Positions 31,122 to 41,354 of a stretch of DNA of 64,000 nucleotides are shown here, in pieces (positions within the stretch are counted from its first letter, which is position 1; every line of letters starts with the position of its first letter). Source of the DNA: Nonomuraea roseoviolacea subsp. carminata (GTDB lineage Bacteria > Actinomycetota > Actinomycetes > Streptosporangiales > Streptosporangiaceae); assembly GCF_024172185.1 (NCBI RefSeq), contig NZ_JAMZEC010000001.1:4360001-4424000 (forward strand), read 5' to 3'. The position numbers and the translations under genes were made by a program. Under the pieces are notes generated by a model, which worked only from the letters and a program-made list of their open reading frames with translations, was not told the origin of the DNA and ran no database searches.

Positions 31122-31907
31122 GTGAGCAACATCCCTGGTATGGAAGCCATCCTGAAGGACCCCGCGGGCGCCGTGATCGGACTCGACTTCGACGGGACCC
31201 TGTCGCCGATCGTGTCCGATCCCGCCGCGGCCCTGATCCACCCCGAGGCGCCCGGCGTGCTGGCCGAGCTGGGCCGGCACGTGCGGGCGGTGGCCATCGT
31301 GACCGGGCGCCCGCCCGCCACCGTCCTGGAGCTCGGCCCCGGCCTGGCCGAGGTGCCGGGCCTGGTGATCCTCGGCCACTACGGTTTCGAGCGGTGGGAG
31401 AACGGCGCCGTCTCCGGCCCGCCGCCCCCCGCGGGCGTGCCCCGGGCGGAGGCCGAGCTTCCGCTGCTGATCGACTCGCTCGGCCTGAAGGGCGTGACCA
31501 TCGAGGACAAGGGCCGCGCGGTGGCCGTCCACACGCGCCGCGCCGACGACCCCGAGGGCGCGCTGGCCGTCCTGCGCGAGCCGCTGGCCGAGGTGGCCGC
31601 CCGGCACGACCTCGTGGTGGAGCCGGGCCGGTTCGTGCTGGAACTGAGACCGCCGGGCATGGACAAGGGCCACGCGCTCGGGCTGTTCCTCGCCGAGCGG
31701 GACGCGAGGTCGGTCATGTTCGTCGGCGACGACCTCGGTGACCTGGCCGCCTTCGAGGCGGTACGCGCCTACGGGCTGCCCGGCGTCACCGTGTGCAGCG
31801 GCTCGACCGAGGTGACCGCCCTCGCCGAGCAGGCCGACATCGTGGTGGACGGGCCCGACGGGGTCGTGGCGCTCCTCCGCGAACTTGTGTCGGCTTTTAG
31901 TGGTTAG
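31122..31907 (+). CDS. otsB: trehalose-6-phosphate phosphatase
   Basis: 261 residues. HAD phosphatase with motif I LDFDGTLSPI (nucleophile D22), motif II VTGRPPATV, and motif III/IV near VMFVGDDLGDLAAFEAV. The internal cap fits trehalose-phosphatase (HYGFERW, ELRPPGMDKGHAL). It removes phosphate from trehalose-6-phosphate made by OtsA, encoded nearby on the opposite strand. The GTG at 31122 is drawn; ATG at 31140 also works and neither has a strong ribosome site. It follows DUF3263 by 22 bp, likely one transcript. Confidence 0.92.
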   Translation: MSNIPGMEAILKDPAGAVIGLDFDGTLSPIVSDPAAALIHPEAPGVLAELGRHVRAVAIVTGRPPATVLELGPGLAEVPGLVILGHYGFERWENGAVSGPPPPAGVPRAEAELPLLIDSLGLKGVTIEDKGRAVAVHTRRADDPEGALAVLREPLAEVAARHDLVVEPGRFVLELRPPGMDKGHALGLFLAERDARSVMFVGDDLGDLAAFEAVRAYGLPGVTVCSGSTEVTALAEQADIVVDGPDGVVALLRELVSAFSG

Positions 31908-31932
31908 TGACTGTTTTGCAAGTGGCCGCCCC

Positions 31933-31938
31933 TAGGGT
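31933..31938 (+). promoter_or_regulatory. -10 element, leaderless start of the secreted-protein gene
   Basis: TAGGGT lies seven bases before ATG 31946. The spacing is that of leaderless actinobacterial promoters. Confidence 0.45.
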
Positions 31939-31945
31939 CGGCCGC

Positions 31946-32518
31946 ATGTTCACGCGATACCTCGCCGCCGCGGCCGTGGCCGCGGCCACCCTCCTCGCCG
32001 TCTCCTCGCCCGCGAACGCAGCGCCGGCGCAGCAGCTCAAGCTGCGCAACGGTCTGACGCTCTACATCCCCATCGAGTGGCGGGTGTACGGCATGGGCAC
32101 GGACGCGGTGCAGGTGGTGACCGGCAGGTGCCGCAAGCCGCAGGGGTGGGGGTCGGCCGAGTGCGACGCGTTCTACGTCCTCGGCCCGTCGTCCATCAAG
32201 CGCGGCGCCGAGGGCTTCGGCCCGTACACCGGCAAGCGCCCGTTCTACACGGCCAGCGACGTGCAGCCCTGCCCGGCCAACCGGAAGTGGGGCGAGGTCG
32301 TCGGCACCTCGGTGAAGCGTGGGCTGCGCCAGGTCGGGCCGGGGCACAAGGCCGCCTACAACGAGTGGGCGTCGAAGTGCGTCAGCTATGAGAACGGCAC
32401 CACGAAGTCCCGCTTCACCCAGCGCGAGTGGTACCTGCCGAAGAGCAGGATCCTCGTCGTCGACCAGTGGAACACGCCGGGGCTGGCCGACACGCTGAAG
32501 CACGCGGACTGGCTCTGA
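31946..32518 (+). CDS. small secreted protein of unknown function
   Basis: 190 residues. Signal peptide MFTRYLAAAAVAAATLLAVS with cleavage at ANA-AP. The mature part is about 160 residues, mixed alpha/beta, with four cysteines (likely two disulfides) and motifs such as GLTLYIPIEWRVYG and SILVVDQWNTPGL-like text near the end. I do not recognise a family. ATG at 31946 is preferred over the frame's earlier GTG because the signal peptide starts there and a -10 hexamer lies seven bases upstream. It converges with otsA across the hairpin array. Confidence 0.75.
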   Translation: MFTRYLAAAAVAAATLLAVSSPANAAPAQQLKLRNGLTLYIPIEWRVYGMGTDAVQVVTGRCRKPQGWGSAECDAFYVLGPSSIKRGAEGFGPYTGKRPFYTASDVQPCPANRKWGEVVGTSVKRGLRQVGPGHKAAYNEWASKCVSYENGTTKSRFTQREWYLPKSRILVVDQWNTPGLADTLKHADWL

Positions 32519-32522
32519 GGAC

Positions 32523-32580
32523 GCCCTCGGTGTCCGACGAGGGCGGGACGCCCTCAGCGTCCGACGAGGGCGGGACGCCC

Positions 32581-32598
<18 letters not shown>
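32523..32598. repeat. three 27-bp repeats with hairpins, copying the otsA 3' end
   Basis: Hairpins GCCCTC...GAGGGC at 32523-32544, 32550-32571 and 32577-32598, with an exact 27-bp period. The third copy is the genuine end of otsA (last codons and TGA at 32581-32583); the first two lie in the intergenic gap. The array can act as a bidirectional terminator for two convergent genes. Confidence 0.88.
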
Positions 32599-34011
<1,413 letters not shown>

Positions 34012-34029
34012 TTAACCTCCCTCCGATCA

Positions 34030-34035
34030 TAGGAT
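34030..34035 (+). promoter_or_regulatory. -10 element, leaderless sigma-factor promoter
   Basis: TAGGAT is seven bases before ATG 34043. No ribosome site is visible, consistent with a leaderless mRNA. The otsA ribosome site overlaps this region on the other strand. Confidence 0.5.
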
Positions 34036-34042
34036 CCCAGCT

Positions 34043-34597
34043 ATGGCGCTTGATGAGCTAACCGAGGAACTTGCCCGTTCCGCCGCAGCCGGAGATCATC
34101 GCGCGCTCGGCGAGCTCCTGAAGCGGATCGAGCCCGACGTGATGCGGCACTGCGCCCGCATTCTCCCGTACCGCCAGGACGCCGAGGAGGCGTCCCAGGA
34201 CACCCTGCTCGCGGTGGCCCGCAACATCGGCCGCTTCGAGGGGCGGGCCCGGTTCAGCACGTGGCTGCACATCGTGACGGCCAACTGCGCGCGCACCACG
34301 TACCGGTCGCTGAAGCGGCGGGCCGCCGAGCAGAGCTCCGACGAGCTGCCGGTGCAGAAGCCCGACGTGCGGCGGGTCAGCGTCATCGCGGGGTCGCGGC
34401 TGGACCTGCTCGACGCCATGGAGGCGCTGGAGGCCGACAAGCCCGACCTCGCCCAGGCGCTGGTGCTGCGCGACATCGTCCAGCTCGACTACAACGAGGT
34501 GGCCGAGCAGCTCGGCATCCCGCTCGGCACCGCCAAGTCGCGCATCCACCAGGCGCGCAAGTACGTGCAGGCGGCGCTCGGCGACGACTATCGGTGA
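34043..34597 (+). CDS. ECF-type RNA polymerase sigma factor
   Basis: 184 residues. Sigma region 2 spans about residues 25-90 (RILPYRQDAEEASQDTLLAV, RFEGRARFSTWLHIVTANC) and region 4 about 125-175 (LDYNEVAEQLGIPLGTAKSR as the helix-turn-helix). Regions 1.1 and 3 are absent, defining the ECF class. No anti-sigma gene is adjacent: the next gene is the riboswitch-controlled thrC-like gene, so control must come from elsewhere or from transcription. Confidence 0.93.
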   Translation: MALDELTEELARSAAAGDHRALGELLKRIEPDVMRHCARILPYRQDAEEASQDTLLAVARNIGRFEGRARFSTWLHIVTANCARTTYRSLKRRAAEQSSDELPVQKPDVRRVSVIAGSRLDLLDAMEALEADKPDLAQALVLRDIVQLDYNEVAEQLGIPLGTAKSRIHQARKYVQAALGDDYR

Positions 34598-34675
34598 GAC
34601 CACTTGTCTCATGCTATGAGACGCCTGGACGGTGACGCCACGCCGGCGGGTACAGTCTGAGGCGACAACTGAATA

Positions 34676-34820
34676 TTGCTCATCCAGAGGGGTGGAGGGA
34701 CCGGCCCTGCGAAGCCCCGGCAACCCTCCCGGCTTGAGACTCGCGACAGGGCGAGGCCGACCGGGACAAGGTGCCAATTCCGGTCTGCGGTCAAGGTGGC
34801 CGCGGGCGAAGATGAGGGAA
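34676..34820 (+). ncRNA. SAM-I (S-box) riboswitch
   Basis: Contains the S-box signatures in order: CAGAGGGGTGGAGGGACCGG (kink-turn), GAAGCCCCGGCAACC, AAGGTGCCAATTCC and the closing GATGAGGG. P1 forms between CTCATC (34679-34684) and GATGAG (34811-34816). There is no terminator stem before the gene, but GAGGGAAGG at the 3' edge of P1 is the ribosome site of the following ATG (34832). Control is therefore most likely translational: SAM binding stabilises P1 and hides part of the ribosome site. Confidence 0.93.
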
Positions 34821-34831
34821 GGCCTCGCTTC

Positions 34832-36064
34832 ATGTCGCTTGACTTCGGTCCTGCCACGGCTCTGTCCTGCCGCGAGTGCGGCACCCGCTACGACCTCGGC
34901 CCGAGCTTCGCGTGCCTGGAGTGTTTCGGGCCGCTGGAAGCGGCCTACTCCTTCGGCGACGTCCGCCGCGAGGACATCGAGGCGGGCCCCAGCAACATCT
35001 GGCGCTACCGCTCGCTGCTCCCCGTCCCCGCCGACGTCGCCGGCAAGCCGAACATGAACCCCGGCTGGACCAAGCTCGTCAAGGCCGGCAACCTCGGGCG
35101 CGCGCTCGGCCTCAAGTCCCTGTACGTCAAGGACGACTCGGGCAACCCCACCCACTCCTTCAAGGACCGGGTCGTCGCCATCGCGGTCGAGGCGGCGCGC
35201 AACTTCGGCTTCCACACCCTGTCGTGCTCCTCCACGGGCAACCTCGCGGGCGCGGTGACGGCCGCCGCGGCCCGGGCCGGGCTAGACGCCTGCGTGTTCA
35301 TCCCCGCCGACCTGGAGCAGGCCAAGATCGCCATGGCCCGGGTGTTCGGCGGCAAGCTCATCGGCATCGACGGCACCTACGACGAGGTCAACCGGTTCTG
35401 CTCCGAGCTCATCGGCGACCCGCTGGGCGACAAGTGGGGCTTCGTGAACGTCAACCTCCGGCCGTACTACGCCGAGGGCTCCAAGACGCTCGCGTACGAG
35501 ATCGCCGAGCAGCTCGGCTGGCGGCTCCCCGAGCAGATCGTCATCCCGATCGCCTCCGGGTCCCAGCTCACCAAGATCGACAAGGGCTTCAAGGAGCTGA
35601 TCGCCCTGGGGCTGGTCGAGGACCGGCCGTACAAGGTGTTCGGCGCCCAGGCGCAGGGCTGCTCGCCCGTGTCGGCCGCCTTCAAGGCCGGCCACGACGT
35701 GGTCCAGCCGGTCCGGCCCGACACCATCGCCAAGTCGCTGGCCATCGGCAACCCCGCCGACGGCCCCTACGTGCTCGACATCGCCCGCCGCACCGGCGGC
35801 GCGGTGGAGGACGTCACCGACGCCGAGATCGTCGAGGCGATCAGGCTGCTCGCCTCGACCGAGGGCATCTTCGCCGAGACGGCGGGCGGCGTCACGGTCG
35901 GCGTGCTGAAGAAGCTCACCGAGAGCGGCGTGCTCGACCCCGAGGCGGAGACCGTGGTGCTCAACACCGGCGACGGTCTCAAGACGCTCGACGCCGTCTC
36001 CGGGGACGCGCAGCCCACGGCGGTCATCAAGCCCTCTCTCGACGCGTTCCGCGCGGCCGTCTGA
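34832..36064 (+). CDS. thrC: threonine-synthase-fold PLP enzyme with zinc ribbon, S-box controlled
   Basis: 410 residues. An N-terminal zinc ribbon (C13-x2-C16, C28-x2-C31) precedes a fold-type II PLP domain with the Schiff-base lysine K111 in NPTHSFKDR, the phosphate loop CSSTGNLAGAVTAAAARAG, and PIASGSQLTKIDKGFKELI. By family it is threonine synthase (O-phosphohomoserine to threonine). However, it is under a SAM OFF-switch and followed 44 bp later by a CysO-type sulfur carrier, so homocysteine formation from O-phosphohomoserine and a protein thiocarboxylate is a serious alternative. No hom or thrB gene is near. ATG follows GAGGGAAGG. Confidence 0.85.
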   Translation: MSLDFGPATALSCRECGTRYDLGPSFACLECFGPLEAAYSFGDVRREDIEAGPSNIWRYRSLLPVPADVAGKPNMNPGWTKLVKAGNLGRALGLKSLYVKDDSGNPTHSFKDRVVAIAVEAARNFGFHTLSCSSTGNLAGAVTAAAARAGLDACVFIPADLEQAKIAMARVFGGKLIGIDGTYDEVNRFCSELIGDPLGDKWGFVNVNLRPYYAEGSKTLAYEIAEQLGWRLPEQIVIPIASGSQLTKIDKGFKELIALGLVEDRPYKVFGAQAQGCSPVSAAFKAGHDVVQPVRPDTIAKSLAIGNPADGPYVLDIARRTGGAVEDVTDAEIVEAIRLLASTEGIFAETAGGVTVGVLKKLTESGVLDPEAETVVLNTGDGLKTLDAVSGDAQPTAVIKPSLDAFRAAV

Positions 36065-36108
36065 GCGCCGGCACGGCTGCTCGCACAACCAGGAAAGGCG
36101 ACTAAATC

Positions 36109-36384
36109 ATGAGTGTTTCGGTGCGGATTCCCACCATCCTGCGCACGTACACCGGCGGAAACGCGGAAGTGAGTGGCGAGGGCGCGACTCTTCGTGACGT
36201 CCTCGCAAAGCTCGACTCCGACTACCCGGGGATCGGCGCGCGCATTCTGGATGAATCGGGCAAGATTCGCCGTTTCGTCAACGTTTATGTGGGAGAAGAG
36301 GACGTCCGTTTCGCGGAAGGTTTGGACACTCCCGCGCCCGACGGGGTCCAGATCTCCATCATCCCCGCGGTCGCCGGCGGCTGA
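36109..36384 (+). CDS. cysO: ThiS/MoaD-type sulfur carrier, CysO-like
   Basis: 91 residues, ubiquitin-like fold, ending in AVAGG: the C-terminal Gly-Gly that is adenylated and turned into a thiocarboxylate. SVSVRIPTILRTYTGG, RRFVNVYVGEEDVRF and the tail IPAVAGG closely match mycobacterial CysO, which feeds sulfur to CysM. Neither CysM nor the Mec protease is adjacent; instead the gene is co-transcribed with the ThrC-like enzyme under the S-box. AGGAAAGG lies before the ATG, and a perfect terminator follows. Confidence 0.92.
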   Translation: MSVSVRIPTILRTYTGGNAEVSGEGATLRDVLAKLDSDYPGIGARILDESGKIRRFVNVYVGEEDVRFAEGLDTPAPDGVQISIIPAVAGG

Positions 36385-36403
36385 CGGCCCGGTACGCAGC
36401 AGT

Positions 36404-36435
36404 GAAGGCGCCCCTCGTGGGCGCCTTCCGCTTTT
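36404..36435 (+). terminator. rho-independent terminator of the S-box operon
   Basis: A 10-bp perfect stem (GAAGGCGCCC / GGGCGCCTTC) with loop CTCGT, followed by CGCTTTT. Confidence 0.9.
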
Positions 36436-36530
36436 CCGGGATATTCAAGGTTGAACCAACCGTGCTCCGCGCGGATAGGAAGTGCTTCCCGTGGAGTGGG
36501 AGGAATTGCGTAGTTTGTGCTTTGACTCTG

Positions 36531-36558
36531 TTGCCAAACGCTCTGCCACAGGTATGGT
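36531..36558 (+). promoter_or_regulatory. candidate promoter of the cold-shock gene
   Basis: TTGCCA (36531-36536) and TATGGT (36553-36558) are 16 bases apart, giving a leader of about 90 nt. Within the leader GGGTCTCGCGGA (36603-36614) pairs with TCCGCGAGCCC (36628-36638), a hairpin just before the ribosome site, as often seen in cold-shock mRNAs. Confidence 0.45.
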
Positions 36559-36655
36559 CGAGGCGATCGTCCGGCTGATTTACCATAAGCCGTGGCGATT
36601 GCGGGTCTCGCGGACGAATGGGCGGGATCCGCGAGCCCAGTAAGAGGAGTCGGAA

Positions 36656-36856
36656 GTGGCGCAGGGCACCGTCAAGTGGTTCAACGCGGACAAGGGCTAC
36701 GGCTTCATCGCGGTAGACGGTGGTAAGGATGTATTCGTCCATTACTCGGCAATCATGATGGACGGCTATCGCTCCCTCGAACAAGGTCAGCGGGTCGAGT
36801 TCGAGATCACTCAGGGACAGAAGGGGCCCCAGGCGGAGTCCGTCCGCGCGGTCTGA
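36656..36856 (+). CDS. cold-shock protein (CspA family)
   Basis: 66 residues, a single cold-shock domain. RNP1 KGYGFI (13-18) and RNP2 VFVHY (26-30) are intact, with GTVKWFNADKG at the start. It binds single-stranded RNA/DNA and acts as an RNA chaperone. The GTG start is preceded by GAGGAG at six bases. The gene lies between the S-box operon and groL, each bounded by its own terminator. Confidence 0.96.
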   Translation: MAQGTVKWFNADKGYGFIAVDGGKDVFVHYSAIMMDGYRSLEQGQRVEFEITQGQKGPQAESVRAV

Positions 36857-36933
36857 TCAGGTCTCTGGCGTTCGACGGCAGGCCGCGCGGCAGCGCAGTC
36901 CGTACGGCCTGCCTCTCCCACCTTCGTCGAAGA

Positions 36934-36962
36934 TACGGCGGGTCCCTTCGGGGCCCGCCGTA
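36934..36962 (+). terminator. terminator of the cold-shock gene
   Basis: TACGGCGGG pairs with CCCGCCGTA around an inner CCC-TTCG-GGG, giving a stem capped by a stable UUCG tetraloop. Confidence 0.8.
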
Positions 36963-36990
36963 CGGCTGACCTGGGCACCCACGGTGTTCG

Positions 36991-37017
36991 CTTGCACTCG
37001 ACCGGGTAGAGTGCTAA
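36991..37017. promoter_or_regulatory. CIRCE element 1 (HrcA site)
   Basis: CTTGCACTC-N9-GAGTGCTAA matches CIRCE (TTAGCACTC-N9-GAGTGCTAA), with a perfect right arm. A TTGCAC at the left arm may double as the -35. Confidence 0.85.
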
Positions 37018-37025
37018 ACAGTTCG

Positions 37026-37052
37026 TTGGCACTCTCTGTTCGTGAGTGCCAG
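37026..37052. promoter_or_regulatory. CIRCE element 2 (HrcA site)
   Basis: TTGGCACTC-N9-GAGTGCCAG is a second CIRCE copy, 35 bp from the first and about 110 bp before the groL ATG. It lies in the transcribed leader or at the start site. Confidence 0.85.
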
Positions 37053-37164
37053 CACCTGGGATCGGGACGATGGGGTCCGCCATACGGAGACGCGGACCCT
37101 CATGCCGTCGCGGGCGTCGGCTCGATCCGCCGCAAGCCACCCTGCATCTGGGAGGTCCAGCCTT

Positions 37165-38790
<1,626 letters not shown>

Positions 38791-38821
38791 GTCCTTCTCG
38801 CGAGCACCCTCACGCAGCACA

Positions 38822-38855
38822 AGGGCGGCCCGTCCGGCACCGGACGGGCCGCCCT
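38822..38855. terminator. groL terminator, symmetric
   Basis: AGGGCGGCCCGTCCGG and CCGGACGGGCCGCCCT form a 16-bp perfect inverted repeat with a two-base centre. It can serve both groL and the convergent membrane-protein gene. Confidence 0.85.
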
Positions 38856-38896
38856 CGCGCGTTCCAGGGGATCAGGCCCTGGTGACGGCGTCGGGG

Positions 38897-39907
38897 TCAG
38901 TCCTTGATGACGGCGTCGCGGGGGCCGCCGAAGAGCGGGTTGCGGTCGTAGCGCTGCTTCGAGACGCACAGCCAGACCTCGCCCTCACGGGCGTCCAGGG
39001 CATCCCAGACCACCCAGTCGTCGCCGACCGTGGCAAGGGGGCTCGTCCGGTCCTGGAGGTACCTTTCGCCGAGGCCGTCGGGGCCGGACATGACCATGAA
39101 GGTGATTTTCAGGCCACGCTTCCGGATCTCCGGCATCACCTCCCCGACGGTCTTCTCGTCGACCCGGTAACCGGCGAGCGTGCCGTCCTTGGTGGTCGCC
39201 AGACGCATTCCGGACCCGTCGACCTCCTTCAGCAGGGGCCGGTCGGGGACGAACTCGCAGGGCCCCACCGGGTCCTTCATGAGGATGGTGCTGGTGCCGC
39301 CCTGTCCGATGGTCCAGACGAAGGTCTCGCCGGGCCTGAACAGCCGGGTGTCGATGCGCATCTGCCAGCCCTCGGTCTCACCCGGGATGTTCTCGGGCGT
39401 GGAGTAGAGGCCGCGCGGAACGTCCTCCACATACTGGGTGCGCGGCCGCTCGCACCTCTTTCCCAGGGGGACGTAGTCCACCATGGCCGGGACGCCGAGC
39501 TCCTCCAGCCGCCTCCTCAGCCCGTCCGCGTCACTGAAGTCGCGGACCTGGATCGTGACGACCCCGTGGTCGTCCTTGGTGACGGCGTAGGAGGGCGTCG
39601 CGCCGCCGGCTCCGCCGAGCAGGCTCGGGCCGACGACGATGCCGCCGGCCAGGGCCGCCGCGACGGCGAGCCCGGCGGCCAGCCGCCCGAACCCGCGTCG
39701 GCGCAGCGGCGAGACCGAACCCCCCGCGAGCGGGTCCTCCGTGGCCGGGCTCGCGACGATGGAGGCCAGCAGCGTCCGCGCCCCCGCGCCGGACGGGTCG
39801 GCTCCGGACGCGCCGGGCTCGACCCGGGCCAGCGCCCTCGTCAGGGCCTCGACGTCGTCCCCGCCCCGCGTCATGTCCTGCCTCGTGTCCTTGGTCATGT
39901 CGTTCAC
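38897..39907 (-). CDS. sigma-factor-coupled membrane protein (possible anti-sigma)
   Basis: 336 residues. A cytoplasmic N-terminus of about 70 residues, one membrane helix (RLAAGLAVAAALAGGIVVGP) and a large outside domain of about 230 residues with conserved-looking cysteines. The GTG start overlaps the sigma stop (GTGA), so the two are made in fixed ratio. The layout is that of anti-sigma factors, but I see no zinc-binding HxxxCxxC motif, so the anti-sigma role is inferred from position. It resembles the poorly known proteins often fused to ECF operons in Streptosporangiales. Confidence 0.75.
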   Translation of the reverse strand: MNDMTKDTRQDMTRGGDDVEALTRALARVEPGASGADPSGAGARTLLASIVASPATEDPLAGGSVSPLRRRGFGRLAAGLAVAAALAGGIVVGPSLLGGAGGATPSYAVTKDDHGVVTIQVRDFSDADGLRRRLEELGVPAMVDYVPLGKRCERPRTQYVEDVPRGLYSTPENIPGETEGWQMRIDTRLFRPGETFVWTIGQGGTSTILMKDPVGPCEFVPDRPLLKEVDGSGMRLATTKDGTLAGYRVDEKTVGEVMPEIRKRGLKITFMVMSGPDGLGERYLQDRTSPLATVGDDWVVWDALDAREGEVWLCVSKQRYDRNPLFGGPRDAVIKD

Positions 39908-40452
39908 CGTGACCTCTCCGCCGGGACGAGCCGGCGCGTCGTCGTCAGGGGGACGTCCGCCTCGGCGAGCGCGCGGGCGAAGCGTTTGCGGGCGCGGTGG
40001 AGCCGGACGCGGACGGCGTTGCGGGTCAGGCCGAGCACCGTGGCGATCTCCTCGCGGCCCAGCCCCTCCCAGGCGACCAGCGACAGCAGCTCGCGGTCGT
40101 CGCCGGGCAGGCCGCGGAACGCCCTGGCGATCGCGTCCAGCTCGACCCCGCCGTCGGGGCGCCGTCCGTACAGGTCGGCCACCTCGGCGTCGAGATCGGC
40201 GTTGCGCTCCTGGCGGTAGCGGCCGGTGCGGCGGCGGTTGGCCAGCACCTTGCGTGCCACGCCGTACAGCCACAGCGTGGCCTGCTCGCCCTCGGGTAAC
40301 TCGTCCACGCGCCGCCAGGCGACGGTGAAGGTGTCGGCCACCACGTCCGCCGCGTCCTGCGGTGAGTCGCAGCGGCGTGCGGCATAGGCCGTGATCCGGC
40401 CGTATGTCTCTTTGTAGACGGCCTCGAATCTGGCCATCCGGGGGTCATCCAC
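39904..40452 (-). CDS. ECF-type RNA polymerase sigma factor (SigE/sigma-70 like)
   Basis: 182 residues from GTG 40452. Region 2: ITAYAARRCDSPQDAADVVA and FTVAWRRVDELPEGEQATLW; region 4: LSLVAWEGLGREEIATVLGL then TRNAVRVRLHRARKRFARAL as helix-turn-helix. ATG at 40437 is an alternative start that loses five residues; neither has a strong ribosome site. Translation is coupled to the downstream membrane protein, its likely partner. Confidence 0.9.
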   Translation of the reverse strand: MDDPRMARFEAVYKETYGRITAYAARRCDSPQDAADVVADTFTVAWRRVDELPEGEQATLWLYGVARKVLANRRRTGRYRQERNADLDAEVADLYGRRPDGGVELDAIARAFRGLPGDDRELLSLVAWEGLGREEIATVLGLTRNAVRVRLHRARKRFARALAEADVPLTTTRRLVPAERSR

Positions 40453-40749
40453 GGGCGGTTCCCATGACAGGCTTCCTTTGTTCGTCCTGGTGCGGACAAC
40501 TGTGCCTATGTAGGGGAAACGCCGACCATTACCGGGTCGGAGAGGAAATCTGGCCCGTGGGCGGGGGATGACCACGCGGGCGGCCCACGGGGCGCCGTCA
40601 CGGCGCCCCGCCACGTGCGGGTCAGAGGCCGTCTCCCTGGAGGCCCTCAGCCATGGTCGGCGGGTGGCGGCCGGGTCGGCTGTGCCGTAGCAGAAAACGC
40701 TTCTGAGAGAGCCCCGGGGATGACGGCGGGTTCGGCGGGCTGAGGAGCG
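40453..40749. other. intergenic, no gene seen
   Basis: About 300 bp between the sigma-factor gene and the PEBP gene, both on the minus strand. It should contain the sigma promoter; no clear GGAAC-type ECF -35 with a matching -10 was found. Confidence 0.4.
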
Positions 40750-41280
40750 TCAGACCCCGAAATGCGGGACGATGTGGCCGCGGGCGAGCGTGTTGGCGGT
40801 GATGGTGAAGCCGACGACCGCCGGGCTGGCGTCGGTGTCGACGCCCAGGCTCTCCACGCCCAGCGCGTGCACCGTGTACACGTAGCGGTGCGGGTCGCCG
40901 GGCGGGGGAGCGGCGCCGCCGTACTCCTTGCCGCCGTAGTCGTTGCGGGCGTGCTTGGCCCCCTGCGGCAGGCCCTTGAACTCGGGGCCCGTGCCGGCGC
41001 CCGTGGGCAGCTCCGTGACCGAGGCCGGGATGTCGTACAGCACCCAGTGCCAGAATCCGCTGCCCGTCGGCGCGTCCGGGTCGTAGCAGGTGACCGCGTA
41101 GCTGCGCGTCTCGGCCGGCGCGCCCGACCAGCTCAGCGCGGGCGACAGGTTCTGGCCGGTCATGCCCCAGTCGTTGAAGACGTGGAGGTCTCCCAGCCTC
41201 TCGCCGTCGGTGATGTCGTCGCTGCGCACCTGGAGCGCCGGGACCGACGGCAGGTGTTCGTGCGGCAGGGGTGCGGGCAC
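40750..41280 (-). CDS. PEBP/YbhB-type protein (Raf-kinase-inhibitor-like)
   Basis: 176 residues. Phosphatidylethanolamine-binding-protein fold: NLSPALSWSGAPAETRSYAV, then YDPDAPTGSGFWHWVLYDIP and ARNDYGGKEYGGAAPPPGDP, with HRYVYTVHAL. These form the small anion pocket (D, H and the DPDAP motif). The bacterial function is unclear. There is no signal peptide, so it is cytoplasmic. The GTG start follows AAGGAGGACACC. Confidence 0.93.
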   Translation of the reverse strand: MPAPLPHEHLPSVPALQVRSDDITDGERLGDLHVFNDWGMTGQNLSPALSWSGAPAETRSYAVTCYDPDAPTGSGFWHWVLYDIPASVTELPTGAGTGPEFKGLPQGAKHARNDYGGKEYGGAAPPPGDPHRYVYTVHALGVESLGVDTDASPAVVGFTITANTLARGHIVPHFGV

Positions 41281-41354
41281 GGTGTCCTCCTTGCGTGGCG
41301 GCTTGAGAGGTCTTTCCCGCCATCCTAGAAGCGGCGCGCGGGGTGATCGACGGC

